64,000 bases of DNA from Juglans regia (GCF_001411555.2 NC_049911.1:8006209-8070208); one strand, 5' to 3'; positions 50,055-63,634 are shown, numbered from the stretch's first letter. A program made the numbers and translations. Notes: generated by a model not told the origin, from the sequence alone.

Positions 50055-52249
50055 TGTGGCGCCCTCGACCCTCATGTACAGGAACACAGGAATCGAGACA
50101 CTCGGATGATGACAACACGGTCATGCATCCCAACGAAAGTGCCAAGTGTGTGTACATGCAACGGTGTACAATAACAACACAGTGGATTAAGTCAACTAAG
50201 TACCAGAATTTAAACACAATCTAAACATCAGTAAAAGGTTTAAAAAGTAGTTATACAGTCATCCAAAATTAAATAAAATACATGTCCCAAATAATATGAG
50301 GGATCCCAAATCACTCCTCAGGCGGAGACTCCTCAGGCTCACCCTCATCCTCATCTGCATTGAAATCTGCATTACCATAAAACTTTACCGCAGGTAAGTA
50401 TAAACCAAACAACCCTCAGGAATAAAAATGCATTAATGCAACCAACGTGCACGCATATAATGAAACATGCATCATTCTCAAAACATCATTTTTTTCCGAA
50501 AATGAATATTTTCCAACGCACGCAAACATCCCATTTGGCCCAAAGAATATCTGTAAAACATTTTTCTAGAAAATGATCACACAATTTACAAATCCAACAC
50601 ACACTATTTTCCCAGAAAATAGTCCAATTTACCGTATGCACCATGATCTCCCCTAGGGATCATCCGCACGTCCTGGCTTTGTAGCGATGCCCAGTTTCGC
50701 GCCCGGTGCGTACATGGCCAAGCATCCTCTACGCAACGAGTGATGCCCAGTTCCGCGCCCAGCGCATACATGGCCAAGCGTCCTCTAGTCCCCGCTAGTA
50801 GAGGGATCACGGAGTCGGCACGAGACCATCTCGTCCTATCCCATTGTCACTCGGTGACAATCCAGGTGACGTCACTCAGTATATTGCGTTCCCAAGTGAC
50901 CAGAGGAGTTCCACCTAGATAATGCCCTATCTCGGCTTAGGGTCGTGATACACACGCACCCAAAAGTCCTTTCACATGAAAACCCAATTTTTATTAAACA
51001 CATGAACATGAATGCAATTACACGAAAATCCAGTTTCTTTTACAAATATGATCATGTGTGCAAATATACAATGTACACGAACCACACAAGATCCAACCAA
51101 CAATTCAACACAATCCAATCACACAAACAAACTTCCTCCACTTATCCATCCGACCCCTGTACTCCTCGGACTCAGTCCGGCAAAACCAACCAGATCACAG
51201 TGTAATGAATCAGTGCAAAAATACATTTAAATCACAAGAGTTCTTTGGAAAAATACTTACAGAGCTATATAATAGTTTTCGAGGGATCACGAAACTACAA
51301 GAAGTGACAACACAGTTACAAAACAGTGCCAAATGCACTGTGGCCGTGGATCTCAAAGACCCACTTTTGAACAGGTGCAAACGAGGACCCAAGATTGATA
51401 GGGTAGGGCTTAGGGTTGCCGGTGAAGTTAGTGGTGGTGGTGGTTGGCCGTGGGTGGCGGCGTAGAGGGTGGTTGAAGTGCAAAACTACCCAAATCGAAA
51501 ATGGAGTTGGATGTACTTCACTTGTAGCGGATCGGAGCTGGGGTTGGGTGCATTGGGTTGTTTGGAGGTCGAGGATGAAGTGGTGAAGAAATGGTGGCTA
51601 GTGGTGGCACAATGGCAGTGCGCAAGCACAAGAGGTGTCGCAGCTTGGTGTTGAACGTGGGGGCTAACGGCGGCGCAGGAGGAGCTGAGATTGGAGGGTG
51701 GTGGTCGCAGGCCAGTGGGGGAGCGAATGGTAGTGGCGGTGTCAGACACAAGCGGCGCACGACAGCGCTGGGTGGAGAATAAAAAAACGCATGGGGAGGA
51801 GATGGGGACGACGCCACGCGCGGGAAGAGAGGAGAGAGAGAGGAGAAAAGAAAAATGAGGAGAAAAGAAAAAAGAGGAAGAAAAGAAAAAGAGGAAAAGA
51901 AAAAGTGAGGGAAAGAAATGAGGTCCAATCCTCACATCTTGGGTCACAAAAATGATTCATTGGAAACGGTTTCAAAACAACAAGTAAATAAAATAATTCA
52001 AACGTAGTGATTAAAGTGAAAATAAATAGTTAAATCCAACAATTAGTTAATTTAATATGAAACTAAATTTAAATGCATAACAATAATTAATTTTAGGAAA
52101 GCACTTCAAAATAATTTTCACAAAATTAAAAAAAAAATCATAAAAATAAACCAACTAAAAATCCAACAATTTTAAAACAAGAGAATAAATTTTTGTATTA
52201 ATAATAATAAATCATTCAATAAAAATACACTAAAATACGGGATGTTACA
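50055..52249 (-). repeat. 3' LTR of Gypsy B
   Basis: It is 2,195 bp long and matches the other LTR throughout. C/T-rich open frames at 51,486-51,975 on the minus strand lie in a purine-rich stretch shared by both LTRs and are not genes. Confidence 0.92.
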
Positions 52250-52359
52250 TCCTCCCCCCCTTAGATAAAACTTCGTCCTCGAAATTGGCAAGGTCAATAA
52301 GATTCGATTGAGAAGACATAAGGAACATACCACCATAGTCAATTAAACAAATATGGATA

Positions 52360-53619
52360 TTACTCCCTCATGTCGGCTTCTCTCTCCAAAGAGAAATCTT
52401 GTGCCAACGGATCGCCCCACGACACTTTCACCAAAGGTATTGTCATGGACCTTAACCTTTGCTCTTTCCAATCCACAATCTCCGTTGAAGCAACTTCATA
52501 AGTAAGATTAGGTTGGAGTTGAATGTGTCCAGGGTCAACAAAACGTGGCTCTTGTTGTCCAAAACTTTTCTTCAACGAGGACACATGGAACACATCATGA
52601 ACTTTCCCAAAATAGTCCGACAATGCAACTCTATAAGCAATAAGCCCAATTTTCTCTACAATCTGAAAAGGGCCAACGTACCTCAGACTAAATTTTCCCT
52701 TTTTACCAAAGCGCTTAACGCCTTTCATAGGAGAGACCTTGAGATAAACCCAATCACCTACTTCAAATGATAAGTCTCTTTTTCTTATATCTGCATAACT
52801 CTTCTGGTGACTTTGTGCTTCCGCCATTTTGGTCCTTATAAACCGAATTTGATCTTTCATTTCTTGGATTATCTCAGACCCAATTACTTTACTCTCACCA
52901 ACTTCATCCCAACACAAGGGTGATCTACACTTCCTTCCATATAAAGCTTCATACGGGGCCATCTGAATGGAGGAATGAAAGCTATTAGTATAGGCAAACT
53001 CAATTAGCGGCAGATGATTCTCCCAACTTCTCTAAAATTCCATGACACAAGACCGCAACATATCCTCAAGAGTCTGAATAGTGCGCTCTGATTGACCGTC
53101 TGTTTGAGAGTGATATGCAGTACTAAACTTCAACTTAGTGCCTAAAGCTTCTCGTAAACTTTTCAAAAAATGGGATGTGAACCGCGGGTCCCGATCCGAT
53201 ACAATACTCCTGGGTACTCCGTGCAAACGCATTATCTCTTTGACATACAACCGAGTTAACTTACCCAAGGAGTCGGTATTATTGATAGGCAAGAAATGGG
53301 CACTCTTGGTCAACCGATCAACAATCACCCAAACTGAGTTCTTTCCACTTAGGGTCCTTGACAAGCCCACAACAAAGTCAATTGAAATATCATCCCACTT
53401 CCACTCAGGAATAGGGAGAGGTTGAAGTCTACCAGCAGGTCTTTGATGCTCAGCTTTAACTTGACGGCACGTGGCACATTTCTCAATAAACATGGCGATA
53501 TCCAACATACTCTTATTAGTCCCCGAGTGGCACATCACGACTAGTATTCCTACGGTGACTATGATTTCCAAAATTTCATTTTCCACAAGAACCTTAATAC
53601 AACATCTAGTAAATTCCAA
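52360..53619 (-). pseudogene. Gypsy B integrase
   Basis: The core (53,619-53,032) has [44 protein letters not shown] and [14 protein letters not shown], so the D, D and E catalytic residues are all present. A stop after CVMEF splits it from the C-terminal part (52,962-52,360). That part reads APYEALYGRKCRSP, RYVGPFQIVEKIG, VHDVFHVSSLKKS and IPLVKVSWGD. The C-terminal 200 codons are uninterrupted. The element's own reverse transcriptase is missing. Confidence 0.9.
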
Positions 53620-53639
53620 TGATCGATAGCCCTTACAAT

Positions 53640-55862
53640 AATATGTGCTAACCTCAATCGACTCCTATGCTACAACTTCTAAACCTCCATTGAATTCTAC
53701 CTTTGGTAACCTAAAAGCCACATCCAAAGTTATCCATCAATAACAAATTTTGCACAACCAAATGATTAACCTCCAATTACAAGTATCTTCTCAAAATTTC
53801 AAGTCACCACTAATTCCTCAAAATCAACACAAAATTTGAACTCCTAACTACAACAAAAAATATCACGCTTCTGCTGCGCACTCTGATTCGCCACATGCAT
53901 AAAATTTATGTCCTCATAAAACTAACACCATCGAGTACAAGGTGGCTCCATACTTGCTAACCAAAAAAGTCTTATCACATTTTGGTAGAAAACACTCTTT
54001 CCCAAAACCATGAATTATCACTCATATTCCTCAATTAACTCTCATTGCCTTTATCAAAATCAATATTCCACAAAATTCATCCATTATCAAAACCTTTTTG
54101 GTAACTCGCCCACCTATTTCTACTCCTATAAGCTAGTATTAACACGGCTAGTTCCTTCAATAGCACATCACTACTAAACCTCAAGGCAAGCCACACTACT
54201 CAAATCTTCAATCCACCAAAAGCCATTGCAAAGCACCCAAGGATCCTAGTGCTTTATTAACCCAAATACTTGATCATATTATCCACCGCTGATGCCTAAA
54301 CTTCAACTTCCAAGATCTTATCATACATCATACATGACGTCCCATCAATCTCTCTTCAAGTTAAATAACAATGTCCTTAATTCAACCAACTAAATGCTCA
54401 ATCTCCAAAAGAAAGTATAACCTCAAAATTTAAATTCCTAAGTAACCTCAAGTCACAATTAATTCCTGAAGATAATCACAATAATTATTGCCAACCATCA
54501 TTCCATTGAGTAACCTGCTTCAACTGCACACTCCAATCAACTCACAAAAAAAAAAAAAAAAACTCCAACTCAAAATCTCCTGAATTAATACTATTGTGTT
54601 TACTCCTCTTCAACGCCTACCCAAGCCCTTCCTCCAAGCCAAAAATGAAACTAGGACTTGTACTCTCCGAAATGCATACACACTCACCACTACTATGCAT
54701 CGATCTCATGCACCCTTAGCCCAAAACCAAAAAGCCTCCAATCATGCAAGTGGTCCATCACTACCATTTACATCATCTAGACCTATAACCTCGAAATCAA
54801 CAAGAATTATTTCCTAAATCTGTACCATCTATTGTCCTTAAAATTGATATGGATTAAATCCTCAACCTGTCACTGTAACCTCGAGCTAAAAACAATCATT
54901 TTCCAAACAAAGTCAACATCTTCAATCCCCAGAAAATACATGAACTAGATCATCACCTTCCATCGCCAAAGAAATTCTCTCCTGAAAAATACTCATATCA
55001 GTAACTCAACTCTGATCAATCCTATTTTACTTCAGCCCTTCAATTTTGCAATTCTAAAACCTTAAACCAGATCAAAATCATTTCCCGAAATCCTCCAGAC
55101 CGATGACCTTAAATCTAAAACATTCACCTTATAAAACTTGTAAATTCTAAAACCCCAAACGTTATCAAATTACTTATCAAGATCGACAAGATCGAAAATT
55201 TCTAATCTAAGTAATCCCTCAATTGCTTGTTGAACCTACCACCTTAAATCCCATAAACATATCTCCTAAAAAAAAACTATGGGGCCTCAAACCTTAGATG
55301 AACTTCTCATAAATCTAACCTTGAAATTCGTTAAACTTACAACCTCCTACGGAACCTAAGACCTCAATTATCCTAAGCAATTTAAAACTATTCCCCTCCT
55401 TAGCAGCAACTTGAGTTCTTACTCCAAAGAGTTCACCCAAACCATGATGTTCGAGCCTTGATATTAAAACAAACCAATCACCAAGAGTTCAGGCCTACTA
55501 CACCAAATGTTCAAGCCTAATAATGTCATTTACAGTCGTACCATCTTCCTGCCATAGCACAACCCTTAACCCGCCTTTCAACTTCGAATAAAACAAAACA
55601 AAACAAAATAAAATAAAATTCCATAAATAAAATAACATACGATAAAATGAATAAAACCAATGAAGTAGTTCACAATAAGATAATTAAAACAATAAAATAA
55701 CCTACCATAAAATAATGCAATAAAATAAATAAACAAACAAGTAGTATACAATAAACTAAATAAAACCAATACAAACCACATACTTTAAATTAAATAATTT
55801 CAATTTACAACTTTTAAAATTTCTGGTACCCCACCAAAGGGACATGTGGTTTTACCCAAAGC
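53640..55862. other. Interior of Gypsy B without recognisable pol
   Basis: Here gag, protease, reverse transcriptase and RNase H are expected, but only A/C-rich DNA with short frames is seen. It is either very decayed or replaced. An A-run lies at about 54,545-54,562 and AAATA-rich repeats at 55,585-55,770. Confidence 0.55.
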
Positions 55863-55882
55863 CGAACTGCTCTGATACCACC

Positions 55883-58043
55883 TGTGGCACTCTCAACCCC
55901 CCTGTACGGGAACACAGGAATCGAGACACCCGGATGATGACAACTCGGTCACGCATCCCAACGAAAGTGCCAAGTGTGTGTACATGTAACGGTGTACAAT
56001 AAGAACTCAGCGGATTAAATCAACCAAGTACCAGAATTTAAACACAATCTAAACATCAGTAAAAGGTTTAAAAAGTAGTTATACAATCATCCCAAATAAA
56101 ATAAAATACATGTCCCAAATAAAATGAGTGATCCCAAATCACTCCTCGGGTGGAGCCGACAACTCAGGCTCACTCTCATCCTCATTTGCATCGAAATCTG
56201 CGTTACCATAAAACGGTACTGTAGGTAAGTATAAACCAAACAATCCTCAGGAATACAAATGCATTAATGTGACCAACATGCATGCATATAATGAAATATG
56301 CATTATTCTCAAAACATCATTTTTTTCCAAAAATAAATATTTTCCAATGCACGCCAAAATCCCATTTGGCCCAAAGAATATCCATAAAACATTTTCCCAG
56401 AAAATGATCACACAATTTACAAATCCAATACACGCTATTTTTCCAGAAAATTGTCCATTTTACCTTATGCACCATGATCTCCCTTAGGGATCATCCGCAC
56501 GTCCTGGCTTTGTAGCGATGTCCAGTTCCATGCTCGGCACATACATGGCCAAGCATCCTCTACGCAACGAGCGACGCCCAGTTCCGCGCCTAGCGCGTAC
56601 ATGGCCAAGCTTCCTCTTGTCCTCGCCAGCAGAGGAACCACGAAGTCGGTACGAGACCATCTCATCCGATCCCATTGTCACCCGGCGACAATCTAAGGGA
56701 TGTCACTCAGTATATTCCGCTCCCGAGTGACCATAGTTGCTCCACCGAGATAATGCCCCATCTCGGCTTGGGGTCATGATACACACGCACCCAAAAGTCC
56801 TTTCACATGAAACCCAATTTTTATTAAACACATGAACATGAATGCAATTACACGAAAGCTCAGTTTCCTTTACAAACATGATCATGCGTGCAAATATGCA
56901 ATGTACACAAACCACACAAGATCCAACCAACAATTCAACACAATCCAATTGCACAAACAAACTTCCTCCACTAATCCACCCGACCCCCGTACTCATTGGA
57001 CTTAGTCCAACAAAACCAACTAGATCACAGTGTAATGAGTTAGTGCAAAATACATTTAAATCACAAGAGTTCTTTGGAAAAATACTTACAGCACCGTATA
57101 ATAATTTTTGAGGGATCACGAAACTGCAAGAAGTGGCAACACAGCTACAGAATAGTGCTAAATGCAATGTGGCCATGGGTCTCAAAGACCCACTTTTGAA
57201 CAGGTGCAAACGAAGACCCGAGATTGATAAGGTAGGGCTTAGGAATGTCGCTGAAGCTAGTGGTGGTGGTGGTTGGCCATGGGTGGAGGCGTAGAGGGTG
57301 GTTGAAGTGCAAAAATACTAAAATCAGAAATTGAGTTGGATGTACTTCACCGTTGACAGATCGGAGCTGGGGTTGGGTGCATTGGGTTGTTAGGAGGTCG
57401 AGGATGAAGTGGTGAAAAAATGGTGGCCGGAGGTGGCGCGACGGCGGCGCGCGAGCACAAGAGGTGTCGCGGCTTAGTGTTGCTCGTGGGGGCTAACGGC
57501 TGAGCGGGAGGAGCTGAGATTGGAGGGTGGTGGTCACGGGCCGGTGGGGGAGCGAACGGTAGGAGTGGTGTCAGACACGGGCGGTGCACGACGGAGTTGG
57601 GTGGAGAAGAAACAAACGCACGAGGAGGAGAAGGGGACGACGCAGCATGCGAGAAGAGAGGAGAGAGAGAGGAGAAAAGAAAAAAGATGAAGAAAAGAAA
57701 AAGAGGAAAAGAAATGAGGTCCAATCCTCACATCTTGGGTCACAAAAATGATCCATCGGAAACGGTTTCAAAATAACAAGTAAATAAAATAATTCAAACG
57801 TAGTGATTAAAATGAAAATAAATAGGTAAATCCAACAATAAGTTAATTTAATATGAAAATAAATTTAAATGCATAACAATAATTAATTTTAAAAAAGCAC
57901 TTCAAAATAATTTTCACAAAATTAAAAAAAATCATAAAAATAAACCAACTAAAAATTCAAGAAATTTAAAACAAGAGAATAAATTTTTGAATTAATAATA
58001 ATAAATCCTTCAATAAAAATACTCTAAAATATGGGGTGTTACA
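55883..58043 (-). repeat. 5' LTR of Gypsy B
   Basis: It is 2,161 bp long, starts TGTGGCACTCTC and ends GGGGTGTTACA. The primer-binding site is at 55,864-55,881 next to it on the minus strand. Confidence 0.92.
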
Positions 58044-58149
58044 GTAAATGTGCTATATTTACGAGTGATTTGTAATGAAAAGATCTAAGATGAAAAGTAA
58101 CATTAATCTTCGAAAACTATCTCAAGCTTTTAGTAGGTAGGTCACTAAA

Positions 58150-59560
58150 CAACATAAAATAAAGGAAAATGCTCAGACACTCCTACAACAGATACAATTC
58201 CACACAAGGAAACTCTACACCCAACGGCTACATGCACTAGAATGGAAACCACATCCACCGAATCCTCTTAATTTACTTTTTCAAACTTTGTAACGTTACA
58301 CAAAATACTTCTCTGTACATGTATATATAACACAAGGGCTCTCAATAGACTCTCACAGTGTGTAAGATTTTTTCACAAACACCTGATGTTCAATTGTATT
58401 TAAGGTAATTAGAGCCTTGTGTGGGCAAGAGAGCCTTACTCCTATGGCGTCAATCTCACTTTCGGTCAACAATTTCGTGACCTTATGGTTGAACTAGGGG
58501 AATTACCCCTTATGGAGGGAGCAAGTCTTGGCCTTGGCTAAGAGCCAAGACCTCATGGGAAACTTAATGGGAAACCTCACAGTTGTTGCCTCCCCTCCAC
58601 CATATGATCTCATCCCCGATGAAGCCAGAACAACCAGTCACAAAGAACTGAGTTCTACATACCTAAGATGGAGGAAATCTGACTGACTACTCCGTGGATG
58701 GATTATCGGTACCCTCTCTGAGAGTCGGTTGGCTTGCTGGTTGGACTTGAGACTTCATATGAAATCTGGCATGCCCTTCAAAAAGCCTATGCCCAAGAAT
58801 CCCAATAAAGGTATTTCCAGCTTACTCAACAGTTGACATACATGAGGAAGGAAGCCATGACATTGCTGCAAGATAACCTCCAAAGCTTCAAGACTATGTG
58901 CGGCCACCTAGCTGCAATCGGATGTCCTGTGAGTCACAATATGAAGGTTTTTTCCCTCCTCAACAGCTTGGGTCCGAACTACGAACTGTTCACCACCTCC
59001 CTGCTCAAGCTGGTGATGCCCTCCTATGCTGAGCTTGTACTGCTGCTGCAGGGATACGAGGACTCAACTTCATGAATCCTTCAACACACAAGCGTATGCT
59101 TTCTATGAGAACATAACTGGACACGAGAACAAGGGCAAACAACGCCTGTTCTCCTCTAGAGGACGTGGCTTCTCCCAAGGTATTAACACTTCAAGTCGTA
59201 ATGTGTCCTCTAGTGGGACCCGCAATTCTATTGTCCCCAACACCACAGCTCGGAGACCTAACAAATTTTCAGAAAAAATGGACACATGTAGGAAAAATGG
59301 ACACGCGACATTAAAATATATGAGATATCAAAATGAGGGGCAAATGAAGTGGACAAAGTAGCATTTTTCCTCTTGAAAATGGCACTCATGATGTGGAATG
59401 CACTACAGACACTGGTGCTTCTGACAAATAATTCAAGTATGCTTTTTAATCTTGGTCAATATATTGGTAATGACGCTTTTTAAATTGGTGATGAGAGTCT
59501 TCACGAAATCACACACATTGGTGATACCTTTGTTTGTAGTGAAGACTTTTTTTCCCCTTC
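58150..59560 (+). mobile_element. Copia retrotransposon, 5' part only
   Basis: A probable LTR end with a TATA-like TGTATATATAAC at about 58,318-58,329 leads into GGTAATTAGAGCC near 58,403, a changed initiator-Met primer site. Gag begins at the ATG at 58,444, followed by knuckle and protease traces. Integrase and reverse transcriptase are absent; LINE-related DNA follows. The LTR start and target duplication are not resolved. Confidence 0.65.
58444..59560 (+). pseudogene. Copia gag and protease remnant
   Basis: The reading MASISLSVNNFVTL leads, across stops and shifts, to YPLWREQVLALAKSQDLMG, GWIIGTLSES and YLRW. An open frame at 58,833-59,075 follows with QDNLQSFKTMCGHLAAIG, FSLLNSLGPNYELF and ELVLLLQGYE. 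This is the UBN2 capsid order. TCRKNGHATLKY is a decayed CCHC knuckle, and ECTTDTGASDK keeps the protease DTGAS. At least four breaks are present. Confidence 0.75.
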
Positions 59561-59800
59561 TCAACAAGCATTCCTTATATATATATATATAGATGAATTA
59601 CAATAAGTTTAAGGTGGGTCCTTTCCACTATCTATATGAATAATACAATTACGAATACTAATGAACTTGACCAAAAATCATTGCTCCTCTGAGTGCACAC
59701 GCCGATTCTATGATCGGTGTATTTTCTTGATCCTCTAGTTTACGCGGGGATGAAGGTTTTTGTTGATGTCTTCTAGGATCGGTAGTATTTGCCACTGTGG
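59561..59800. other. Junction between Copia and LINE remnants
   Basis: A TA microsatellite lies at about 59,575-59,592. The exact 3' end of the LINE was not identified; no clear poly(T) run or target duplication was seen. Confidence 0.45.
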
Positions 59801-59829
59801 TGAAAGCGCTTCATCTGTTATAGCATCAA

Positions 59830-60054
59830 TTACTGTTTGGACATCTCCTTCCAGAATTGATGGTCTTTTTTCCAGATAATTTGCCATTTATGTCGTAAGA
59901 AGAGCTGCTGAGGCTTTTGCAAATGTGGGGTTGATGCTTTGGATCTTAGAGGTCCAACCTCCATTATTCTTCCTTCTAAGTCCCGACAGATGGTTGAAGT
60001 GGTTGAGAAAGATTCCCTAATTGTTGCATCAGATGAATAGCTGAAGTGGTTCAT
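59830..60054 (-). pseudogene. LINE RNase H fragment
   Basis: The frame has YSSDATIRESFSTTSTICRD and LEGRIMEVGPL, matching the start of the RVT_3 RNase H domain (D.A.......G.V.RD..G). A break follows, then traces such as LFLRHKWQII. Confidence 0.6.
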
Positions 60055-60604
60055 TGGAGGCTTTATGCAGTATGGTGTCTAGCTGGAGAGAATCCTTTTC
60101 AAGAGTTGAGGATGTATGATTGTGGATAATATAATTTCTTTTCCTCCAAATGAAGTCCATAGTGATTACTGCAAAGATCTGAAAGGGATGTTTTTCTGAT
60201 TCTGTTGAACCAAGTTTAGGAGCTAGATTTATTATCAGATTTATCTAATCTCGCATGGATGTAATTGGAAGTGATGCCAGATTTAGGGGCCATCTGCTAT
60301 ATTTCCACAATATTTGAACCATAGGACATTCCACAAAGAGGTGGAGCAATGTTTCTATTGCCTGGTTGCACATTGGACAAAATTCTTGAAGCAAATTTGG
60401 AATAATTCTGCTTAGCTTTTCCTTGGTTGGAAGAATGTCCCATATAGTTTTCCAAAGAGCTTGGGACGGTCATGTATTTTTAATCTCCATAGATTTTTGA
60501 AGATAGGCTCTAGAAATCTTGAAGCAAGGTGGAGCTTGTAAATCTTGCCTCCAAGTGATATGCTGTCTTGACTGAGAATTTACAATTGTGGTTTGGGAGC
60601 CATA

Positions 60605-61102
60605 TCAATGTGTCACTTCTTTGGTTGTTTCGGACAAGAGGAATTTTTTAATGCATTCTATGCTTTCCTGTTCAAAAAGTGTACGCATCTTCTCAATATT
60701 CCATGCACGTGGGTGGTTGCTGATGATGTCTGAAACTTTCAACTGAGGATATATCTCTTCCATATTCTGGATAGGCAATGGCTTGAAGTCTTCCATGTCT
60801 GGTATCCATGGTTCTGTCCATACATTTACTGATAGGCTTTCAAAAATTTGGAAGCATGAGCCTTTTGTTAATAAATCCCTTGTCTTTAGGAGTCCCTTCC
60901 ATACCCAGGAGTCCAAACTTTTTGAATCTACATTTTTTAACGTGGTTGAGTTGAGGTATTTTTTTTTTAGAAGCTTGTGCCATAGTCCATTATTTCTTTG
61001 ACTCAATTTCCAGCCTATTTTTGCTAATAATGATAGATTCATTATTCCATTAGTCTGAGACCCAATCCACCTAGATATTTTGGTTAACATATTGATTTTC
61101 AT
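60605..61102 (-). pseudogene. LINE region between reverse transcriptase and zf-RVT
   Basis: The 165-codon frame reads MNLSLLAKIGWKLSQRNNGL, then after LWHKLLKKKYL reads DSWVWKGLLKTRDLLTKGSC and WIPDME. LAK..W.L......LW......KY and S..WK.I.......G are the usual plant L1 blocks after the reverse transcriptase. Confidence 0.85.
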
Positions 61103-61332
61103 GATTTTGTTGTGAGGTTATGATTTCTCCCTTTTTGGAAACCCCACCAGAAATTTTTAAAGCTCCTATTCATAGTCTTGTACACTGACGTTGGCAATAG
61201 GAATGACTGCATTTGATAGGTTGGAATTGAACTGGCAACTGACCCGATTAACATTGTACATTCTGCTTGAGATAATACTTTGGATTTCCAACTTTCTAGT
61301 TTGCTATTGATATTTTCCATGAGTTTTTTGAA

Positions 61333-62483
61333 TCACTCTTTTTTTCCTCTTGAAAATGATGTTGGAAGCCCTAAGTTTTTCATTCTTGCCAACAATGGTC
61401 TATATGGAAGAACTTGATTGATCATTGATTTTTTCGCTGAACTCGCATTTCTTGTGATGAGGATCGAAGATTTGTTAAGGTTTATTCGTTGTCCTGACCA
61501 TGCCATGTATTTCTCAATATTTGCAGATGACGCTTTGACACTTCGCTCATTTGATTTCCCGAAGACAATGAGGTCATTTGCAAATAATAAGTGAGAGATT
61601 TGTGGACAAGTCCTGCTTATTCGGATTCCCTCAAAATTTCCTTGCTCCTTTGATTTGGAAATCAATCTAGATAATACCTCTGTGCATAGCATGAATAAGA
61701 AAGGTGAGATTGAATCCCCTTGTCTAAGTCCTCTCTGAGCGTGAAAAAACCCCTGGGGCTTCCATTTATAATGATAGAGAAGGACACTATAGTTATGCAT
61801 TCCTTAATGAGAATAATCCGGTTTGCACTATATCCAAGTACTTCCATCACTTTAATAAAAAAAAACCCCATTCTACATAATCAATTGTTTTTTCCATATC
61901 AAATTTGATTGCCATTAAACCTTCTCCCTGTCTTTTTCTTCAAGTGGTGAAAAAGCTCATGAGCTATTAGCGTATTTTCTTTTATGTTTCGACCCAGCAC
62001 GAACGCCCTCTGTAAAGGAGAAATGATACTGGGAAGAGTAGATTTAAGGTGGATAGCTAGAATTTTAGTAATGATTTTGTAGCTGACATTGGTCAAACTG
62101 ATGGGCCTATAGTGTTGGGGTTGACTTGGATTTGGGACTTTTGGGTTGAGTGCAATATTTGTGTGATTCATTTGTTTTAGCAGTTTACCACTCTTACAAA
62201 AGTTTTGCACTGTTTTGACTACTTCACTTTGGATAATATCCCAATGGTGTCTGTAGAAGAGTGTTGTCATTCCATCTGGTCTAGGGGCTTTTAGGTAAGA
62301 GATTTGTTTTAGTGCTTTGAATATTTCCACTTCATTTGGTATTGCACCAAGGAAATCATTTTCTATGTCTGATGTCTGCCGTTCAAAAAGGTTTTCTAGA
62401 TGTCCCCAATTTATTGGGTTCGAAGAAACATAAATGTTCCAAAAATAATATAGAAAAGAAGTTTCAATTAAAGATTCATCCAT
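61333..62483 (-). pseudogene. LINE reverse transcriptase fragments
   Basis: The first part (62,483-61,899) has KALKQISYLKAPRPDGMTTL, NHTNIALNPKVPNPSQPQHY, RPISLTNVSYKIITK and FVLGRNIKENTLIAHE. The second (61,800-61,333) has RGLRQGDSISPFLF, ISHLLFANDLIVFG and WSGQRINLNKSS. The catalytic FADD box reads FAND, so one metal-binding Asp is lost. A frame break between about 61,900 and 61,800 separates the parts. Confidence 0.88.
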
Positions 62484-62897
62484 CGACCAAATACCAGGGT
62501 CAAGTTTGATGGAGTCGATTGCATTCCTTCGTCTTCGAATGGTTGTTGAGAGATGATAGAATTTGGTGTTGAGATCTGTTGTTGTCAGCCAAGAGATTCG
62601 GGATTTTTGCCTCCACAGAGTTTCTTCATTCTTCAGCTACTTTTGAAGATCAAATTGGAGTTGTTGTTCTCTCATTTGATTTTGTGGAGTTGGAGTTAAT
62701 CATTGCACTTCAAGAAGATCTCTTTCAATTTTGTGAATGTGATGCTGAATTTTGCCGAAGTGAACTTTATTCTAGAGTTTTAATGTTGCTTCGATTGCCT
62801 TAATTTTTTTGCACAAAATGTAGGCTAGAGTTCCTCTGAATTGCTTGTTCCATGCTTCTTTAATAATTATCTGAATGAGGGATTCATGTATCCAAAA

Positions 62898-63634
62898 TTA
62901 TTCAAATTTAAATGAGTGCGGCCTACTCTGATGTGCAGTTGTGCTCAGTAGAAGTGGACTATGATCTGATGCCGTAGAAATAAGATTTTGCAAGAAAGCA
63001 TTTGGACAAAGTATTCTCCATTCTTGATTGACAATCTCCTGATCTAACCTTTCTCTAATGTTTGCACCCCTATGTCTATTATTACTCCAAGTGAAAGATG
63101 GGCCCGTATATCCAATATCAATCAATCCATGGCAATCCATTAGATTTTTTAATCCTCTCTTTAAAGATCTTGCCACTGGCATCCCCTGCTTTTTTCCTAT
63201 TGATCGAGTAATTCATTAAAACCACCAATACAACACCATGGACCTAGAAAAGATCTAGGTATAGATTCCATGTGTTTCCAAAAATTTTCTTTGAATTGCC
63301 ATTGTGCTGGTGCATAAACAAAAGTGATAAGCCATGGATTATAATGAGGATCATAGTAGACTAAAATAGATATTGCATTCATATTAATATTGACCAGTTC
63401 AATATCTACACCCAATCGCCATACAAGAAGGAGGCCTCCTTTGTTGCTTGAGGCTAGGTAATTCACGAAATTATGGAAATCCAAACAATTTACAATAGAT
63501 AAGATGCGATCAGACGACATCATGGTTTCCTACAAAAAGATTATGTCCTAATTATAATTCCTAATATTAGCCCTTAATGATCTGATTGCCTTGGGGTGGG
63601 CCAAACCCCTACAATTCCAAATTAGTGTCTTCAT
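62898..63634 (-). pseudogene. LINE ORF2 start and endonuclease
   Basis: The ATG at 63,634 opens MKTLIWNCRGLAHPKAIRSL, the conserved start of plant L1 ORF2. Two stops follow (the second as FL*ET where FLQET is usual). The frame then has GGLLLVWRLGVDIEL, WLITFVYAPAQ, WCCIGGFNELLDQ (usually GDFNE) and DIGYTGPSFTWSNNR, RERLDQ and SDHSPLLL. A shift near 63,190 divides it. Confidence 0.87.

Larger units (their letters stand above)
50055..58043 (-). mobile_element. Ty3/Gypsy retrotransposon B (8.0 kb), pol mostly lost
   Basis: The LTRs are 50,055-52,249 and 55,883-58,043, starting TGTGGC and ending GTTACA. The perfect target duplication GTAAA lies at 50,050-50,054 and 58,044-58,048. The primer site TGGTATCAGAGCAGT adjoins the right LTR on the minus strand, and a C-run (polypurine tract) at about 52,250-52,260 adjoins the left LTR. 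Only integrase is recognisable in the 3.6-kb interior. It sits about 120 bp downstream of the peroxidase stop codon. Confidence 0.92.

Noticed and set aside
51486..51975. Ser/Phe/Pro-rich minus-strand frames
   Set aside because: These lie in a purine-rich part of the Gypsy B LTR and recur at 57,347-57,771 in the other LTR. They are not genes.
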